DNA from: JBCCQH01 sp039024435
GTDB lineage: Bacteria > Bacteroidota > Bacteroidia > J057 > JADKCL01
Length of the DNA: 13,278 nucleotides
Reading direction: 5' to 3'
Assembly (NCBI GenBank): GCA_039024435.1
Contig: JBCCQH010000151.1
Span: 1-13,278 of the forward strand
The notes under the pieces: model-generated
What the model was told of the DNA's origin: nothing
The model's database searches: none
The model's input: the letters and a program-made list of their open reading frames with translations, nothing else
Made by a program: the position numbers and the translations under genes
Shown: one piece after another, positions 6,816 through 13,259 of the stretch
How the letters are laid out: each line of letters begins with the position of its first letter
Numbering within the stretch: the first letter of the stretch is position 1

Positions 6816-7645
6816 ACTTTGGCTTTGGGGCCTTTGGTCTTGCCGGGCTTGGGTCGAGCAATGTTACTCAGCGGTTTTTTTTTGAAATCCGCCTCGTAAG
6901 GGGAGTCAATCGCCACGAGGTGGTCGCCGTACAGCTTCGCAACGATCGGATGGGTGTCGGTGCGCAGGGCGTATTTGACATCCTTCTGGATGCGTAACTT
7001 GGCGTAAAGGCGATTGAAATGGGAGGAATTGCGCAAGAAATAGCGCTTGCGCCGGTTGGCGTTGCGGTAGAGGGTCTCCGCGATCAAGGCGGTGTCCTCG
7101 TAAAGATTGAATTGAGGACGCAAGCGGCGCACCATGGCCCCGGCAAAGATTGTATCCTCCAGATTCGGGCGGTCTTTCCAGCCAGCACACAGCAGGACCA
7201 CGTTGCGATTTTCTCGTTCCAGGTAGGTGGCGAGGGCATTTTGATTGGCAAATGCCCCGATCAGAACCTCCTGCGCACCGTGTTCGACGGCCGCTTTGAG
7301 GGCCTTGGTGCCGTTGGTGGTGGTGATCACGATGTCCTTGCCCTGGACCCGGTCCCGGGTAAAGGAAAATGGCGAATTGCCGAAATCAAAGCCTTCTACC
7401 TGTTCCCCATTCCGCTCTCCCGCGACGAGGTAGCCTTCCTTTTGCAGGGCAAATCCTTCTTCTTTGGTCAAGACCGGGATCATCGAGCGTACCCCGTTGT
7501 GAAAAGCGGTCGCCATGGAGGTGGTCGCCCGCAATACGTCGATGACGACCACGACGGCTTGGTCCACCTCGAACTGGTCGATCAGTGCGGGCGTCATACA
7601 AACGCCTACCCAGCGCTTGGAGTGATCTTTTTTAGGGGGTTTCAT
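6812..7645 (-). CDS. comB: 2-phosphosulfolactate phosphatase family protein
   Basis: ComB hydrolyses 2-phosphosulfolactate to sulfolactate, a step of coenzyme M synthesis in methanogens; what bacterial members do is less certain, and sulfolactate metabolism is one possibility. The 277-residue protein shows the family motifs IDVLRATTS (35-43), GERNG (76-80), GFDFGNSP (85-92), TTTNGTKAL (108-116) and CAGWKDRPNLEDTIFAG (153-169). No signal peptide is present, so it is cytoplasmic. The last residues form a basic tail (ARPKPGKTKGPKAKV, 263-277), and the stop codon lies in the edge of repeat A2, so the native end may have been changed by the insertion. It starts 10 bp after gcvT on the same strand, a tight spacing that suggests an operon. 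Confidence 0.88.
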   Translation of the reverse strand: MKPPKKDHSKRWVGVCMTPALIDQFEVDQAVVVVIDVLRATTSMATAFHNGVRSMIPVLTKEEGFALQKEGYLVAGERNGEQVEGFDFGNSPFSFTRDRVQGKDIVITTTNGTKALKAAVEHGAQEVLIGAFANQNALATYLERENRNVVLLCAGWKDRPNLEDTIFAGAMVRRLRPQFNLYEDTALIAETLYRNANRRKRYFLRNSSHFNRLYAKLRIQKDVKYALRTDTHPIVAKLYGDHLVAIDSPYEADFKKKPLSNIARPKPGKTKGPKAKV

Positions 7646-7655
7646 GCGGTAGCAT

Positions 7656-8759
7656 TTATTTCTTTTCGATGAACGGTGTTTTTACGATGCGGGCCGGAAT
7701 ATGTTTGTTCCGGATGACGATGTCGATCTTCTGATCGACGCCCGCGAGGGCTTTGGGCACGTAACCCATCCCGATGCCCTGGTTGAGCAGGGGACTGATG
7801 GATCCGGAGGTGACTTCGCCGACCACTTCGCCTTGGTGGGCGATTTCGCAATGGCTGCGCGGGATGCCCCGGCCTTCTATCACAAAGCCGACAAGCTTGC
7901 GCTGGATTCCGGCTTCTTTTTGCTTGAGTATGGCGTCGCGGCCATTGAAATGACCTTTTTTGAGTTTGGTAATCCAGCCGAGTCCCGCTTCCAGGGGCGA
8001 GGTCGTATCGGTGATGTCGTTGCCGTAGAGCATGTAGCCCATTTCCAGGCGCAGGGTATCGCGGGCCCCGAGGCCAGTGGCTTCCAAGCCGTGCGCCTCT
8101 CCCGCCGCAAATAGTGCATTCCAAACCCGAAGTGCATCTTCGTTGCGGAAAAAGATCTCGTAGGTGCGCTCTCCGGTGTAGCCGGTTGTGGCGATGAGCA
8201 CGTTGTCCACGCCCGCCAGAGAACCTTTTCGGAATTCGTACAGCTTGAGATCGGCCACGGAGATGTCGGTCAATTGGGCCACGATTTCGGTAGCCTTGGG
8301 ACCGGAAACCGCGAGGAGAGACGAATCGGAAGAAATGTCGATCAAATCCGCCCCCACTTTCCGATTCGATTCAGAAATCCAGTTCCAGTCCTTTTCGATG
8401 TTCGCAGCATTGACGACGAGCATCCATTCTTCGGCGGCAATGCGGTAGACAATCAGGTCATCGACGATGCCACCTTCATGGTTGGGGAGGCAGGAATACT
8501 GCGCTTTGCCATCGACCAGCTTGGCCGCGTTATTTGAGGTGACCAGTTGCACCAGTTCCAATGCTTTGGGCCCACGTACGATGAATTCCCCCATGTGGGA
8601 AACATCAAATACGCCCGCGCGTTCGCGCACGCAAAAGTGCTCCTTCTTGTCACCGGTATAGCGGACGGGCATGTCGTAGCCCGCGAAGGGAATCATCTTC
8701 GCCCCCAGCGCCACGTGGACGTCGTAAAGGGAGGTTTTTTTTGCAACCGTTGCTTCCAT
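7656..8759 (-). CDS. gcvT: Aminomethyltransferase (glycine cleavage T protein)
   Basis: GcvT transfers the methylene carbon of the aminomethyl-lipoyl H protein to tetrahydrofolate, releasing ammonia, in the cytoplasmic glycine cleavage system. The 367-residue length is normal for the family. Visible signatures are FDVSHMGE (51-58), the folate-side acidic motif GGIVDDLIVY (96-105, with D100/D101 at the conserved position), TGYTGE (192-197), GARDTLRLEMG (231-241) and the C-terminal domain motif EVTSGSISPLL (315-325). ATG at 8759 is the natural start (MEATVAKKTSLYDVH). It is followed after 10 bp by comB. The other glycine cleavage genes (gcvH, gcvP) are not in the window, which is common. A -7 box lies 33-40 bp upstream. 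Confidence 0.96.
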   Translation of the reverse strand: MEATVAKKTSLYDVHVALGAKMIPFAGYDMPVRYTGDKKEHFCVRERAGVFDVSHMGEFIVRGPKALELVQLVTSNNAAKLVDGKAQYSCLPNHEGGIVDDLIVYRIAAEEWMLVVNAANIEKDWNWISESNRKVGADLIDISSDSSLLAVSGPKATEIVAQLTDISVADLKLYEFRKGSLAGVDNVLIATTGYTGERTYEIFFRNEDALRVWNALFAAGEAHGLEATGLGARDTLRLEMGYMLYGNDITDTTSPLEAGLGWITKLKKGHFNGRDAILKQKEAGIQRKLVGFVIEGRGIPRSHCEIAHQGEVVGEVTSGSISPLLNQGIGMGYVPKALAGVDQKIDIVIRNKHIPARIVKTPFIEKK

Positions 8760-8791
8760 TTACCTACGATAATTTGACCGGGGGCAAGTTA

Positions 8792-8799
8792 CAAAATTA
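8792..8799 (-). promoter_or_regulatory. Candidate -7 box for gcvT-comB
   Basis: The minus strand reads TAATTTTG, an exact match to TAnnTTTG, with a short leader of about 25-30 nt to the gcvT start. No TTG is found at the usual -33 spacing. Confidence 0.35.
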
Positions 8800-8842
8800 T
8801 TCCCAGGTGCTATCCCCTGATTCTGAGCGCCAAACCGGTATC

Positions 8843-8866
8843 TTTCTGATTTCTGATTTCTGATTT
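8843..8866. repeat. AT-rich modular word tract (family C), three tandem TTTCTGA units
   Basis: TTTCTGA is repeated head-to-tail three times (8843, 8850, 8857). The same 7-mer occurs twice in tandem plus once at 10996-11023, and as its reverse complement at 3130-3143. It sits upstream of the gcvT promoter region. Confidence 0.6.
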
Positions 8867-8900
8867 ACTGCATCTTGATTCAATACATCCCCAAACGATT

Positions 8901-8931
8901 GGAAAATCCTCGGTTCCGTGCGGCTACGATC
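8901..8931 (-). repeat. Family D element, copy D1
   Basis: The minus strand reads GATCGTAGCCGCACGG then CCGAGGATTTTCC. Both blocks recur at 11090-11133, where 12 more bases complete a hairpin. D1 looks like a version lacking the right hairpin arm. Confidence 0.6.
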
Positions 8932-8974
8932 CACGTGCTGTAGCAACGCTTTGGGTTACTCATCATCGCTGTTT

Positions 8975-8991
8975 GCGCGTTCCGAACGCGC
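8975..8991. repeat. GCGCGTT..AACGCGC palindrome, copy 1
   Basis: GCGCGTTCCGAACGCGC has 8 bp arms around a single base. Related palindromes lie at 11027-11042 and 11217-11232, each preceded by TTG or TTT and set within or next to family C words. Confidence 0.6.
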
Positions 8992-9026
8992 CCGCGGGAA
9001 ATCGGAAATCGCGGAATTGAAAATTT

Positions 9027-9056
9027 AAAAAAAGGCAGCCCTGCGGACAGGGCTGC
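9027..9056 (-). terminator. Rho-independent terminator after the T9SS cargo gene
   Basis: GCAGCCCTG and CAGGGCTGC form a perfect 9 bp stem with a 4 nt loop, followed on the minus strand by seven T residues. It lies about 120 bp past the stop codon at 9179, and the interval also holds a 7 bp hairpin (GATTGTT/AACAATC, 9127-9143) of unknown role. Confidence 0.88.
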
Positions 9057-9178
9057 ACGTTAATATACTTTAGGATTGGTCCGGACCCACCGGGGAGGTA
9101 GCCCACATCGCTCCAGCTGAATAGGCGATTGTTCAAAACAATCAGAGCGGGACCAAGGTGGAAAAGGATTCTTTTACA

Positions 9179-10309
9179 TCAGTTCACAAGGACCTTTTCC
9201 GTCAGGACAAGTCCTGATTCCGTTGTCAAACGTACGAAGTAGCTGCCGGAGACGGTAGGAGTAACGATTTTGAGCTCATGGCTGCCGGCAGTGTAAGCCT
9301 GGGCGGTGGCTGGTTCGGCGATCAGGCGACCGGTCAGGTCAAAGATCTGGACATTGACCACCTCGTTGTCCCGCAAACCGAAAGCAAGGTTCAACTCGCT
9401 CGACGGCGCAACGGGATTGGGATAGACGCTGATTTCATTGCTGAGGGTGGAATTGTGCAAAGCGGCCGTACTTTGCTTACCCCCGATGAAGAGGGTGTAC
9501 ACACACCCGGTTACATTGTCGGTGATCGTAACCGCCAGTTCCGGGCCGACTCCGTTCGGGATGTACATGAAGAAAAATGACCCAGTGCTGGTTTGGCCGC
9601 TGGAAAAGCTGCGCCAGGAATAGGTGTAGTTGCCCGATCCATTCGGAATGATCACCTGGAAGAAGCAGTACTGGCCCCCAGTAGTGGGGAAGCACTGGAC
9701 GTTCCAGATTCCATCGTTTTGGCAGTTGACGTAATCAAAACAGTTGAGCTGTCCCAGGGAACGGCCGAACTGGTTGCCTTCAGCATTCGGGACCGTGACC
9801 GAGCTGCCGCCATTCAATTGCGTCGTCACGTTGATGAAGTGGGGGGAGTTGCCGAACATGTCGTAATCGACCCGGGCTTCGATCCGGTAATCACCGGTTA
9901 CCAACCCTTCGTTGATCAGGTCGATCCCGGTCAGCGTGTAGGTTTGGCTCCCGGTAGCCGGACCGGGGTTTGCGGCATAGTTGGCCCCGTCAATGAAGCG
10001 GGACAACTTGGTCACCGTACCCGTGGAGGTTCCCGTGCTCACATCAATGATATCAAACCGGATGTAGCGCCAGGTATTGTTGTTGAGGGTATTGTGCAAG
10101 GTCGGTGAGCCCACAATAAAACCATTGATGTCGTGGGTCACGTTGATCGTGATGCTGGCCACCGTGCCGGTGAAACTGGCATCGTAAACCGTACCTGGGG
10201 TACAAGCATCGCTGAAAACAATGTTGTTGGTCACATTGAAAGTCGCCGCTTGAACCGATAAAATTGGTATGGCCAGTAAGAGAGCGAGTATAGTGCAGAT
10301 TCTATTCAT
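9179..10309 (-). CDS. Secreted protein with T9SS type A sorting domain, 376 aa
   Basis: The protein begins with a Sec signal peptide (MNRICTILALLLAIPILSVQA, about 21 residues). The middle (residues 22-285) is rich in Thr, Asn, Gly and Ser with beta-type strands and six Cys between 190 and 269, as in a large surface beta protein; no enzymatic motif is visible. The C terminus (about 293-376) is a type IX secretion sorting domain: ISVYPNPV (293-300), VNVQIFDLTGRLI (318-330), GSHELKI (342-348) and GSYFVRLTTESGLVLTEKVLVN. The domain directs export across the outer membrane through the T9SS and attachment at the surface or release, which implies that the host has a T9SS. It has a strong terminator, no close neighbour, and is probably monocistronic. 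The exact role is unknown. Confidence 0.9.
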   Translation of the reverse strand: MNRICTILALLLAIPILSVQAATFNVTNNIVFSDACTPGTVYDASFTGTVASITINVTHDINGFIVGSPTLHNTLNNNTWRYIRFDIIDVSTGTSTGTVTKLSRFIDGANYAANPGPATGSQTYTLTGIDLINEGLVTGDYRIEARVDYDMFGNSPHFINVTTQLNGGSSVTVPNAEGNQFGRSLGQLNCFDYVNCQNDGIWNVQCFPTTGGQYCFFQVIIPNGSGNYTYSWRSFSSGQTSTGSFFFMYIPNGVGPELAVTITDNVTGCVYTLFIGGKQSTAALHNSTLSNEISVYPNPVAPSSELNLAFGLRDNEVVNVQIFDLTGRLIAEPATAQAYTAGSHELKIVTPTVSGSYFVRLTTESGLVLTEKVLVN

Positions 10310-10573
10310 AAAACGAAGGTTGATTGAGGATAATTTTTGATTTCACTTACAAATAAAAGAAAGGTCAAATCCCCAAGGACCGCCATTTTTAAAAATACCT
10401 ACCTAACGTTAGTTATTCTTCAGTCAAATTACCAAAATCGCGGTAGTACATACCCTAAGTTTACCGCCGCAACGGGGCACATCCTACCTAAAATTGGGGA
10501 GGACTTCCGATTTCCGAAAATCCACAATCCATTGCCCCCACGGCGAAGCAGACATTGAAAATCAAACAATTGG
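10310..10573. other. Intergenic spacer upstream of the T9SS cargo gene
   Basis: No gene, exact -7 box or repeat copy is seen here. The only regular feature is the 10 bp palindrome CTAACGTTAG at 10403-10412, about 95 bp upstream of the ATG, which could be a regulator site. The AT-rich text has words resembling family C (GATTTCCGAAAATCC near 10509). Confidence 0.4.
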
Positions 10574-10606
10574 AAAATCACAGGATTAAATTTAAACCGC
10601 CTCTGA
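10574..10606 (-). repeat. Interspersed repeat family A, fragment
   Basis: About 30 bp (AATCACAGGATTAAATTTAAA...CCGCCTCT) equal the outer end of the full copy A3 and abut it head-to-tail in the same orientation, separated by TGA. The rest of this copy is missing. Confidence 0.8.
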
Positions 10607-10772
10607 GAGGCGGTTTAAAATTGGTTTGTGAAATTTGCTAGCGCAGATTTTTTTGTCCATCGAAGCTCATTTTGGAGTCCATAGCCAAAGCTATGGGCGA
10701 GAAAATAGCGGAAGAGAGGCGGAAAAAGATGCCATAGCAGAATCACAGGATTAAATTTAAACCGCCTCTCAG
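10607..10772 (-). repeat. Interspersed repeat family A, copy A3
   Basis: This 166 bp copy has 13 bp terminal inverted repeats as in A1 and A2. Its central hairpin is perfect (CCATAGC/GCTATGG, 4 nt loop), whereas A1 and A2 have a mismatch there. Its sense direction points to the T9SS cargo gene, about 300 bp away. The frame open in A1 and A2 is broken here, which argues against a coding role. Confidence 0.9.
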
Positions 10773-10874
10773 ATTCCGGAAAATCCTGAAGTGCGCACAA
10801 TGGATCATGCACCTACGATCCCCCAGCCGAGTCTACTTTTGGAAAGTATCTGGGGGCTGGATTGTATTTTTGAC

Positions 10875-10987
10875 CGGGGCGGCTCCCGACGCTCCACCGA
10901 CGCGTCGCTACCAGGCTGTTCCGGGAGTTCGCCGTGCTCCGCCCCGCCGTACCGGCGCGACCCATGTCCCTCCCATCCTTGCCGCAA
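10875..10987 (-). repeat. GC-rich interspersed repeat family B, copy B2
   Basis: This copy aligns with 2911-3021 on the opposite strand over its full length, at about 85-90% identity by eye. Near its end the stem is CGACGC/GCGTCG, compared with CCACGC/GCGTGG in B1. At one position the C-G pair has become G-C, so pairing is kept while bases differ; beyond that the longer B1 stem is not kept. It is followed by family C words at 10996. Confidence 0.85.
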
Positions 10988-10995
10988 CGGGAAAA

Positions 10996-11026
10996 TTTCT
11001 GATTTCTGATGATCGATTTCTGATTG
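10996..11026. repeat. AT-rich modular word tract (family C), TTTCTGA units
   Basis: TTTCTGA occurs at 10996, 11003 and 11017, the last separated by TGATCGA. The tract runs directly into the palindrome at 11027. Confidence 0.6.
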
Positions 11027-11042
11027 GCGCGTTTGGACGCGC
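11027..11042. repeat. GCGCGT..ACGCGC palindrome, copy 2
   Basis: GCGCGTTTGGACGCGC has 6 bp arms; it is a diverged copy of the palindromes at 8975 and 11217. Confidence 0.55.
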
Positions 11043-11089
11043 AACCTACAAGTACAAAAAAACTACCCCCAAACTCGCAAAAACGCGCA

Positions 11090-11133
11090 GATCGTAGCCG
11101 CACGGCACGCCGTGCGGCCCCCGAGGATTTTCC
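11090..11133 (+). repeat. Family D element, copy D2, with perfect 10 bp hairpin
   Basis: GATCGTAGCCGCACGG is extended by a second arm so that GCCGCACGGC (11097-11106) pairs with GCCGTGCGGC (11109-11118) across a 2 nt centre, then GAGGATTTTCC follows. D1 (8901-8931) shares both flanks. Confidence 0.65.
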
Positions 11134-11141
11134 GTGAAGAA

Positions 11142-11216
11142 TTTCCAATTGATCGATTTCCGATTTCCAATTGGCGCAGAAAAATTTCCAATTGCTCAAT
11201 TTCCGACCTCCAATTG
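11142..11216. repeat. AT-rich modular word tract (family C), TTTCCAATTG units
   Basis: TTTCCAATTG occurs at 11142, 11164 and 11185 and a variant CCTCCAATTG at 11207, a spacing of about 21-22 bp each, with ATTTCCGA words between. Two of the four are followed by GCGC, the last continuing into the palindrome at 11217. Confidence 0.65.
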
Positions 11217-11232
11217 GCGCGTTCGAACGCGC
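11217..11232. repeat. GCGCGTTCGAACGCGC palindrome, copy 3
   Basis: This is a perfect 16 bp palindrome at the end of the TTTCCAATTG tract; see copies at 8975 and 11027. Confidence 0.65.
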
Positions 11233-11277
11233 ATTCTCTAAATGTTTTTGAACTTGCTCAAACGCAAACCATTCCCG

Positions 11278-11305
11278 TAGCCGCACGCGATCCCGCGCGG
11301 CGGAG
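11278..11305 (+). repeat. Family D-like element, copy D3
   Basis: GTAGCCGCACGCGATCCCG followed by CGCGGCGGAGG shares the GTAGCCGCACG head of D1 and D2 and folds as GCCG-CA-CGCG / CGCG-CGGC around ATCC. It lies 3 bp past the stop codon of the HTH-Uma2 gene and may affect its 3' end; no U tract follows on the minus strand. Confidence 0.45.
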
Positions 11306-11307
11306 GC

Positions 11308-12234
11308 TCACTCGGCATGGGGCGGGGGATTTTGGTAGCCCTGGGCACCGGAAAGGCGCAGTATTGCCTCGATGCTGAAAAGATGCACCGGTTTTGCACT
11401 GAAGTCGACCTCGCTAATCCGCCAGGCGGCACCGGGGGTACGGCGCATCAACTCTCCCCGGGCGGAGTCCGGGTCCAGCCGCAGGTACTCCACCAGGGAA
11501 TTCAGGGTGGAGTAGGCTCGCAAGCGGGCATCGTGGGCGGGCGAAGCGGCCATGACCTCGGCAATGAACACCGGCTCGCTAATCGCCTCGGCGGTCCGGG
11601 ACGTGCGGTGGTTTGGTTTGGCGATCACCGCCGCACTCGGGTAAAGGGCCGCTTCGGCCCGGGGGCAGATGACCAGAACTTGAGCATTGGTAATGATCCA
11701 AATCGCACTTGCCCCTACGGCCGTGCGCAAAGCCACCAGCAGATCGGTGCTGCGTTGGGCGCCGGGGATTGGGGTTGCTTGGTAGTCCCTGCGCTGGCCC
11801 CCGAGGTATTCCGATCTCTGGGCCGCGGTGGCCTCGGCCTGCAGGTAAGCCGCAAAGCGGGGGCTGAACTGAGCCGGGTTGCCCAAAGCCGAGGCGGGCA
11901 ACGGAAGCGGGGACTTTTGCTCCCACTCCGGGGTGACCCGGGTGAAAAACCGAAAGCTTTGGTTGGCAAATGCAACATTGATCACCGAGGTGGGCTGATG
12001 GGTGGGCGTGGAGATCATCAATTCGCCACTGAGCAACTGGAAGAAATCGACGCCAAAGATCTCCGAGATCTTCCAGACCCGCTCGGAGTTCATCGTCCTG
12101 GCTTGCAGGATCAGCTCTACGTTTTGGCGCGAGGTGTTGAGGCGCCGCCCCAGTTCGGCCTTGGTCATCCCGGTACGCCGGAGCAACTGGGCCACGTATT
12201 CGCCCAAGTGCGGGTGTTTTGGCATTTTATTCAT
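11308..12234 (-). CDS. XRE-type helix-turn-helix protein fused to a Uma2-like domain
   Basis: The 308-residue protein has an N-terminal Cro/CI-type helix-turn-helix at about residues 9-70 (EYVAQLLRRTGMTKAELGRR, then NTSRQNVELILQ, then SEIFGVDFFQLLSGEL). After a linker (72-122) comes a region that follows the Uma2 (DUF820, PD-(D/E)XK-like) layout: FAAYLQAEATAAQRSEYLGGQ (128-147), PIPGAQRSTDLLVALR (155-170), YPSAAVI (198-204), FIAEVMAASPAHDARLRAYS (223-242) and SLVEYLRLD (246-254). The usual PD aspartate is Ser200 here and the usual Lys after D235 is Arg239, so nuclease activity may be lost. The frame is open upstream to 12480, but the ATG at 12234 overlaps the stop of the preceding small gene and opens the HTH domain; ATG at 12225 is also possible. 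A regulator or nuclease-derived DNA-binding protein is likely. Confidence 0.75.
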   Translation of the reverse strand: MNKMPKHPHLGEYVAQLLRRTGMTKAELGRRLNTSRQNVELILQARTMNSERVWKISEIFGVDFFQLLSGELMISTPTHQPTSVINVAFANQSFRFFTRVTPEWEQKSPLPLPASALGNPAQFSPRFAAYLQAEATAAQRSEYLGGQRRDYQATPIPGAQRSTDLLVALRTAVGASAIWIITNAQVLVICPRAEAALYPSAAVIAKPNHRTSRTAEAISEPVFIAEVMAASPAHDARLRAYSTLNSLVEYLRLDPDSARGELMRRTPGAAWRISEVDFSAKPVHLFSIEAILRLSGAQGYQNPPPHAE

Positions 12235-12406
12235 CTTTGGTGGGGTTGAGGTGAGCGGCCATTTCTTGCAGGAGACTTCTAGCGCGGGCAAAGCTGGCTT
12301 TGAGGCGCTGGATGCTTTGTTCCATCTCCTCGATGATCCGGTGGGGATCGGTCGGGCCATCGCCTGCGGGCGGTGGGGACTGGGGGGATTGGGAAGGTGG
12401 TTGCAT
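12227..12406 (-). CDS. 59-residue protein coupled to the HTH-Uma2 gene
   Basis: The product starts MQPPSQSPQSPPPAGDGPTD, a Pro/Ser/Gln-rich disordered leader of about 20 residues. It is followed by a single long amphipathic helix, PHRIIEEMEQSIQRLKASF and ARARSLLQEMAAHL (21-53), suited to coiled-coil pairing. Its TAA stop overlaps the ATG of the HTH-Uma2 gene (8 nt shared, GATGAATAA), a typical arrangement for translational coupling. The alternative reading, in the frame of the downstream gene, is Ser/Lys/Pro-rich and less protein-like. No family is recognised. A partner or modulator of the downstream protein, such as an oligomerisation or inhibitory subunit, is inference from the coupling alone. 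No clear promoter was found upstream. Confidence 0.65.
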   Translation of the reverse strand: MQPPSQSPQSPPPAGDGPTDPHRIIEEMEQSIQRLKASFARARSLLQEMAAHLNPTKDE

Positions 12407-12849
12407 AGGATGATATTTTGTGAATTGTTTTCTTTGCCGGCTCGGCGCACCGGCTCAGACGACATTGGCACGGGAGCCAAAGGGTCAACAAGTACCCCCC
12501 GCGTCGGGCCGGGGGCGGGGGAAAAACGGCGGGACCGAGCGCGACTGTTTCCCCAACCGTTTGGAAGGAGAGGCCGATCTGACTTTTACCCGATGCCCGC
12601 CGGAAGCAATCGCCTCAAGGGGAGGCACTTTGCCAAAAACACGGCCGCTTTTGCCCCGGGCCTACCATTCGGGAGGGCGCCGGAAGGCAACGGCTTCAAT
12701 CAACCGTATGAAACGCTAATCATTGATCTTTTCCCGGTCGCCCGAAAAGACGCCGAATGCTCCGGAGGCCGCCTCGGCCCAATGGTTCTCCCCGCTGGCC
12801 TCCGGCGCGATTCGGCTATGGTTCAATTGATTCCGACGATTTTATCGGC
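12407..12849. other. Intergenic stretch with possible gene remnants
   Basis: No intact gene is supported in these 443 bp. On the minus strand a short open frame without ATG (12716-12826 from a TTG) ends in a protein-like string, GENHWAEAASGAFGVFSGD and REKIND, and a further in-frame piece ends PPEW. This could be decayed coding DNA. GC-rich runs (CCGGGGGCGGGGG near 12510) occur but no repeat family member was recognised. Confidence 0.35.
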
Positions 12850-13023
12850 TTAGGTGTGACTGGCCTTTGCCGTTTCCCATTCAATCCCCGAGTCGTCGAC
12901 TTCTGGGGATTCCAGGCTACTGAGGTAACGGCGGGCCGGCGGGTCCGTCTCGGGGAACTTCGGTTGGGGGATCCATCGTTGGTGATCGGCATTTATTGAC
13001 AACAATATTCTCCTGTGCCGCAT
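12850..13023 (-). CDS. Possible small protein, 57 aa
   Basis: From the ATG at 13023 the frame encodes MRHRRILLSINADHQRWIPQ followed by PKFPETDPPARRYLSSLE and SPEVDDSGIEWETAKASHT. The second half has a balanced acidic composition and GC-biased third positions like a real gene, while the overlapping frames are Arg/Ser/Pro-rich. An AGGAG lies 7 bp before an in-frame TTG at 13002, so a 50-residue version beginning there is equally possible. The frame stays open upstream to 13209, but those codons are not convincing. No family is recognised. It is on the same strand as the HTH-Uma2 pair but 440 bp away. Confidence 0.35.
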   Translation of the reverse strand: MRHRRILLSINADHQRWIPQPKFPETDPPARRYLSSLESPEVDDSGIEWETAKASHT

Positions 13024-13030
13024 TTGCGGC
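13017..13030. promoter_or_regulatory. Short perfect hairpin before the 12850-13023 gene
   Basis: GCCGCA and TGCGGC form 6 bp arms around TT. It overlaps the possible ATG at 13023 and lies just upstream of the AGGAG site, so it could affect translation if the TTG start is used. Confidence 0.3.
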
Positions 13031-13232
13031 AGATTGTAAAGTGATTGAAGGCAATTGTAATCCTGAGCGATTCGGGATTTTCCAAGCCTACCTGCGTCAT
13101 GTGTACCCAATAAGGAGACGCCCAAAAACCATCTCATTTTGGGAAGTTGATTGCAGCTAAATCGTGATTCAGCTTCTTTTGGTGAGGATTCTTTACGGCC
13201 AGACCGCAAAAGACTTTAAATCGAAAAAGAAC

Positions 13233-13259
13233 AAATGGTATGGAATCCATTCACCATTT
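13233..13259. promoter_or_regulatory. Nested inverted repeat near the right edge
   Basis: AAATGGT (13233-13239) and ACCATTT (13253-13259) enclose ATGGA/TCCAT (13240-13244, 13246-13250). Two nested dyads of this type fit a dimeric regulator site or a short hairpin; the gene it might serve lies outside the window. Confidence 0.35.

Noticed and set aside
8843..11232. CRISPR array
   Set aside because: The recurring words are 7-10 bp with no uniform repeat of 24-40 bp and no spacers of constant length.
10805..11286. Minus-strand open frames of 79-157 codons between 10805 and 11286
   Set aside because: They consist of repeats B2, C and D; the shared peptide with 2728-3060 reflects the repeat B nucleotide sequence.
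12002..12853. Plus-strand open frame of 283 codons
   Set aside because: It is a GC-rich shadow crossing the HTH-Uma2 gene, the small coupled gene and a spacer, with no domain or start context.
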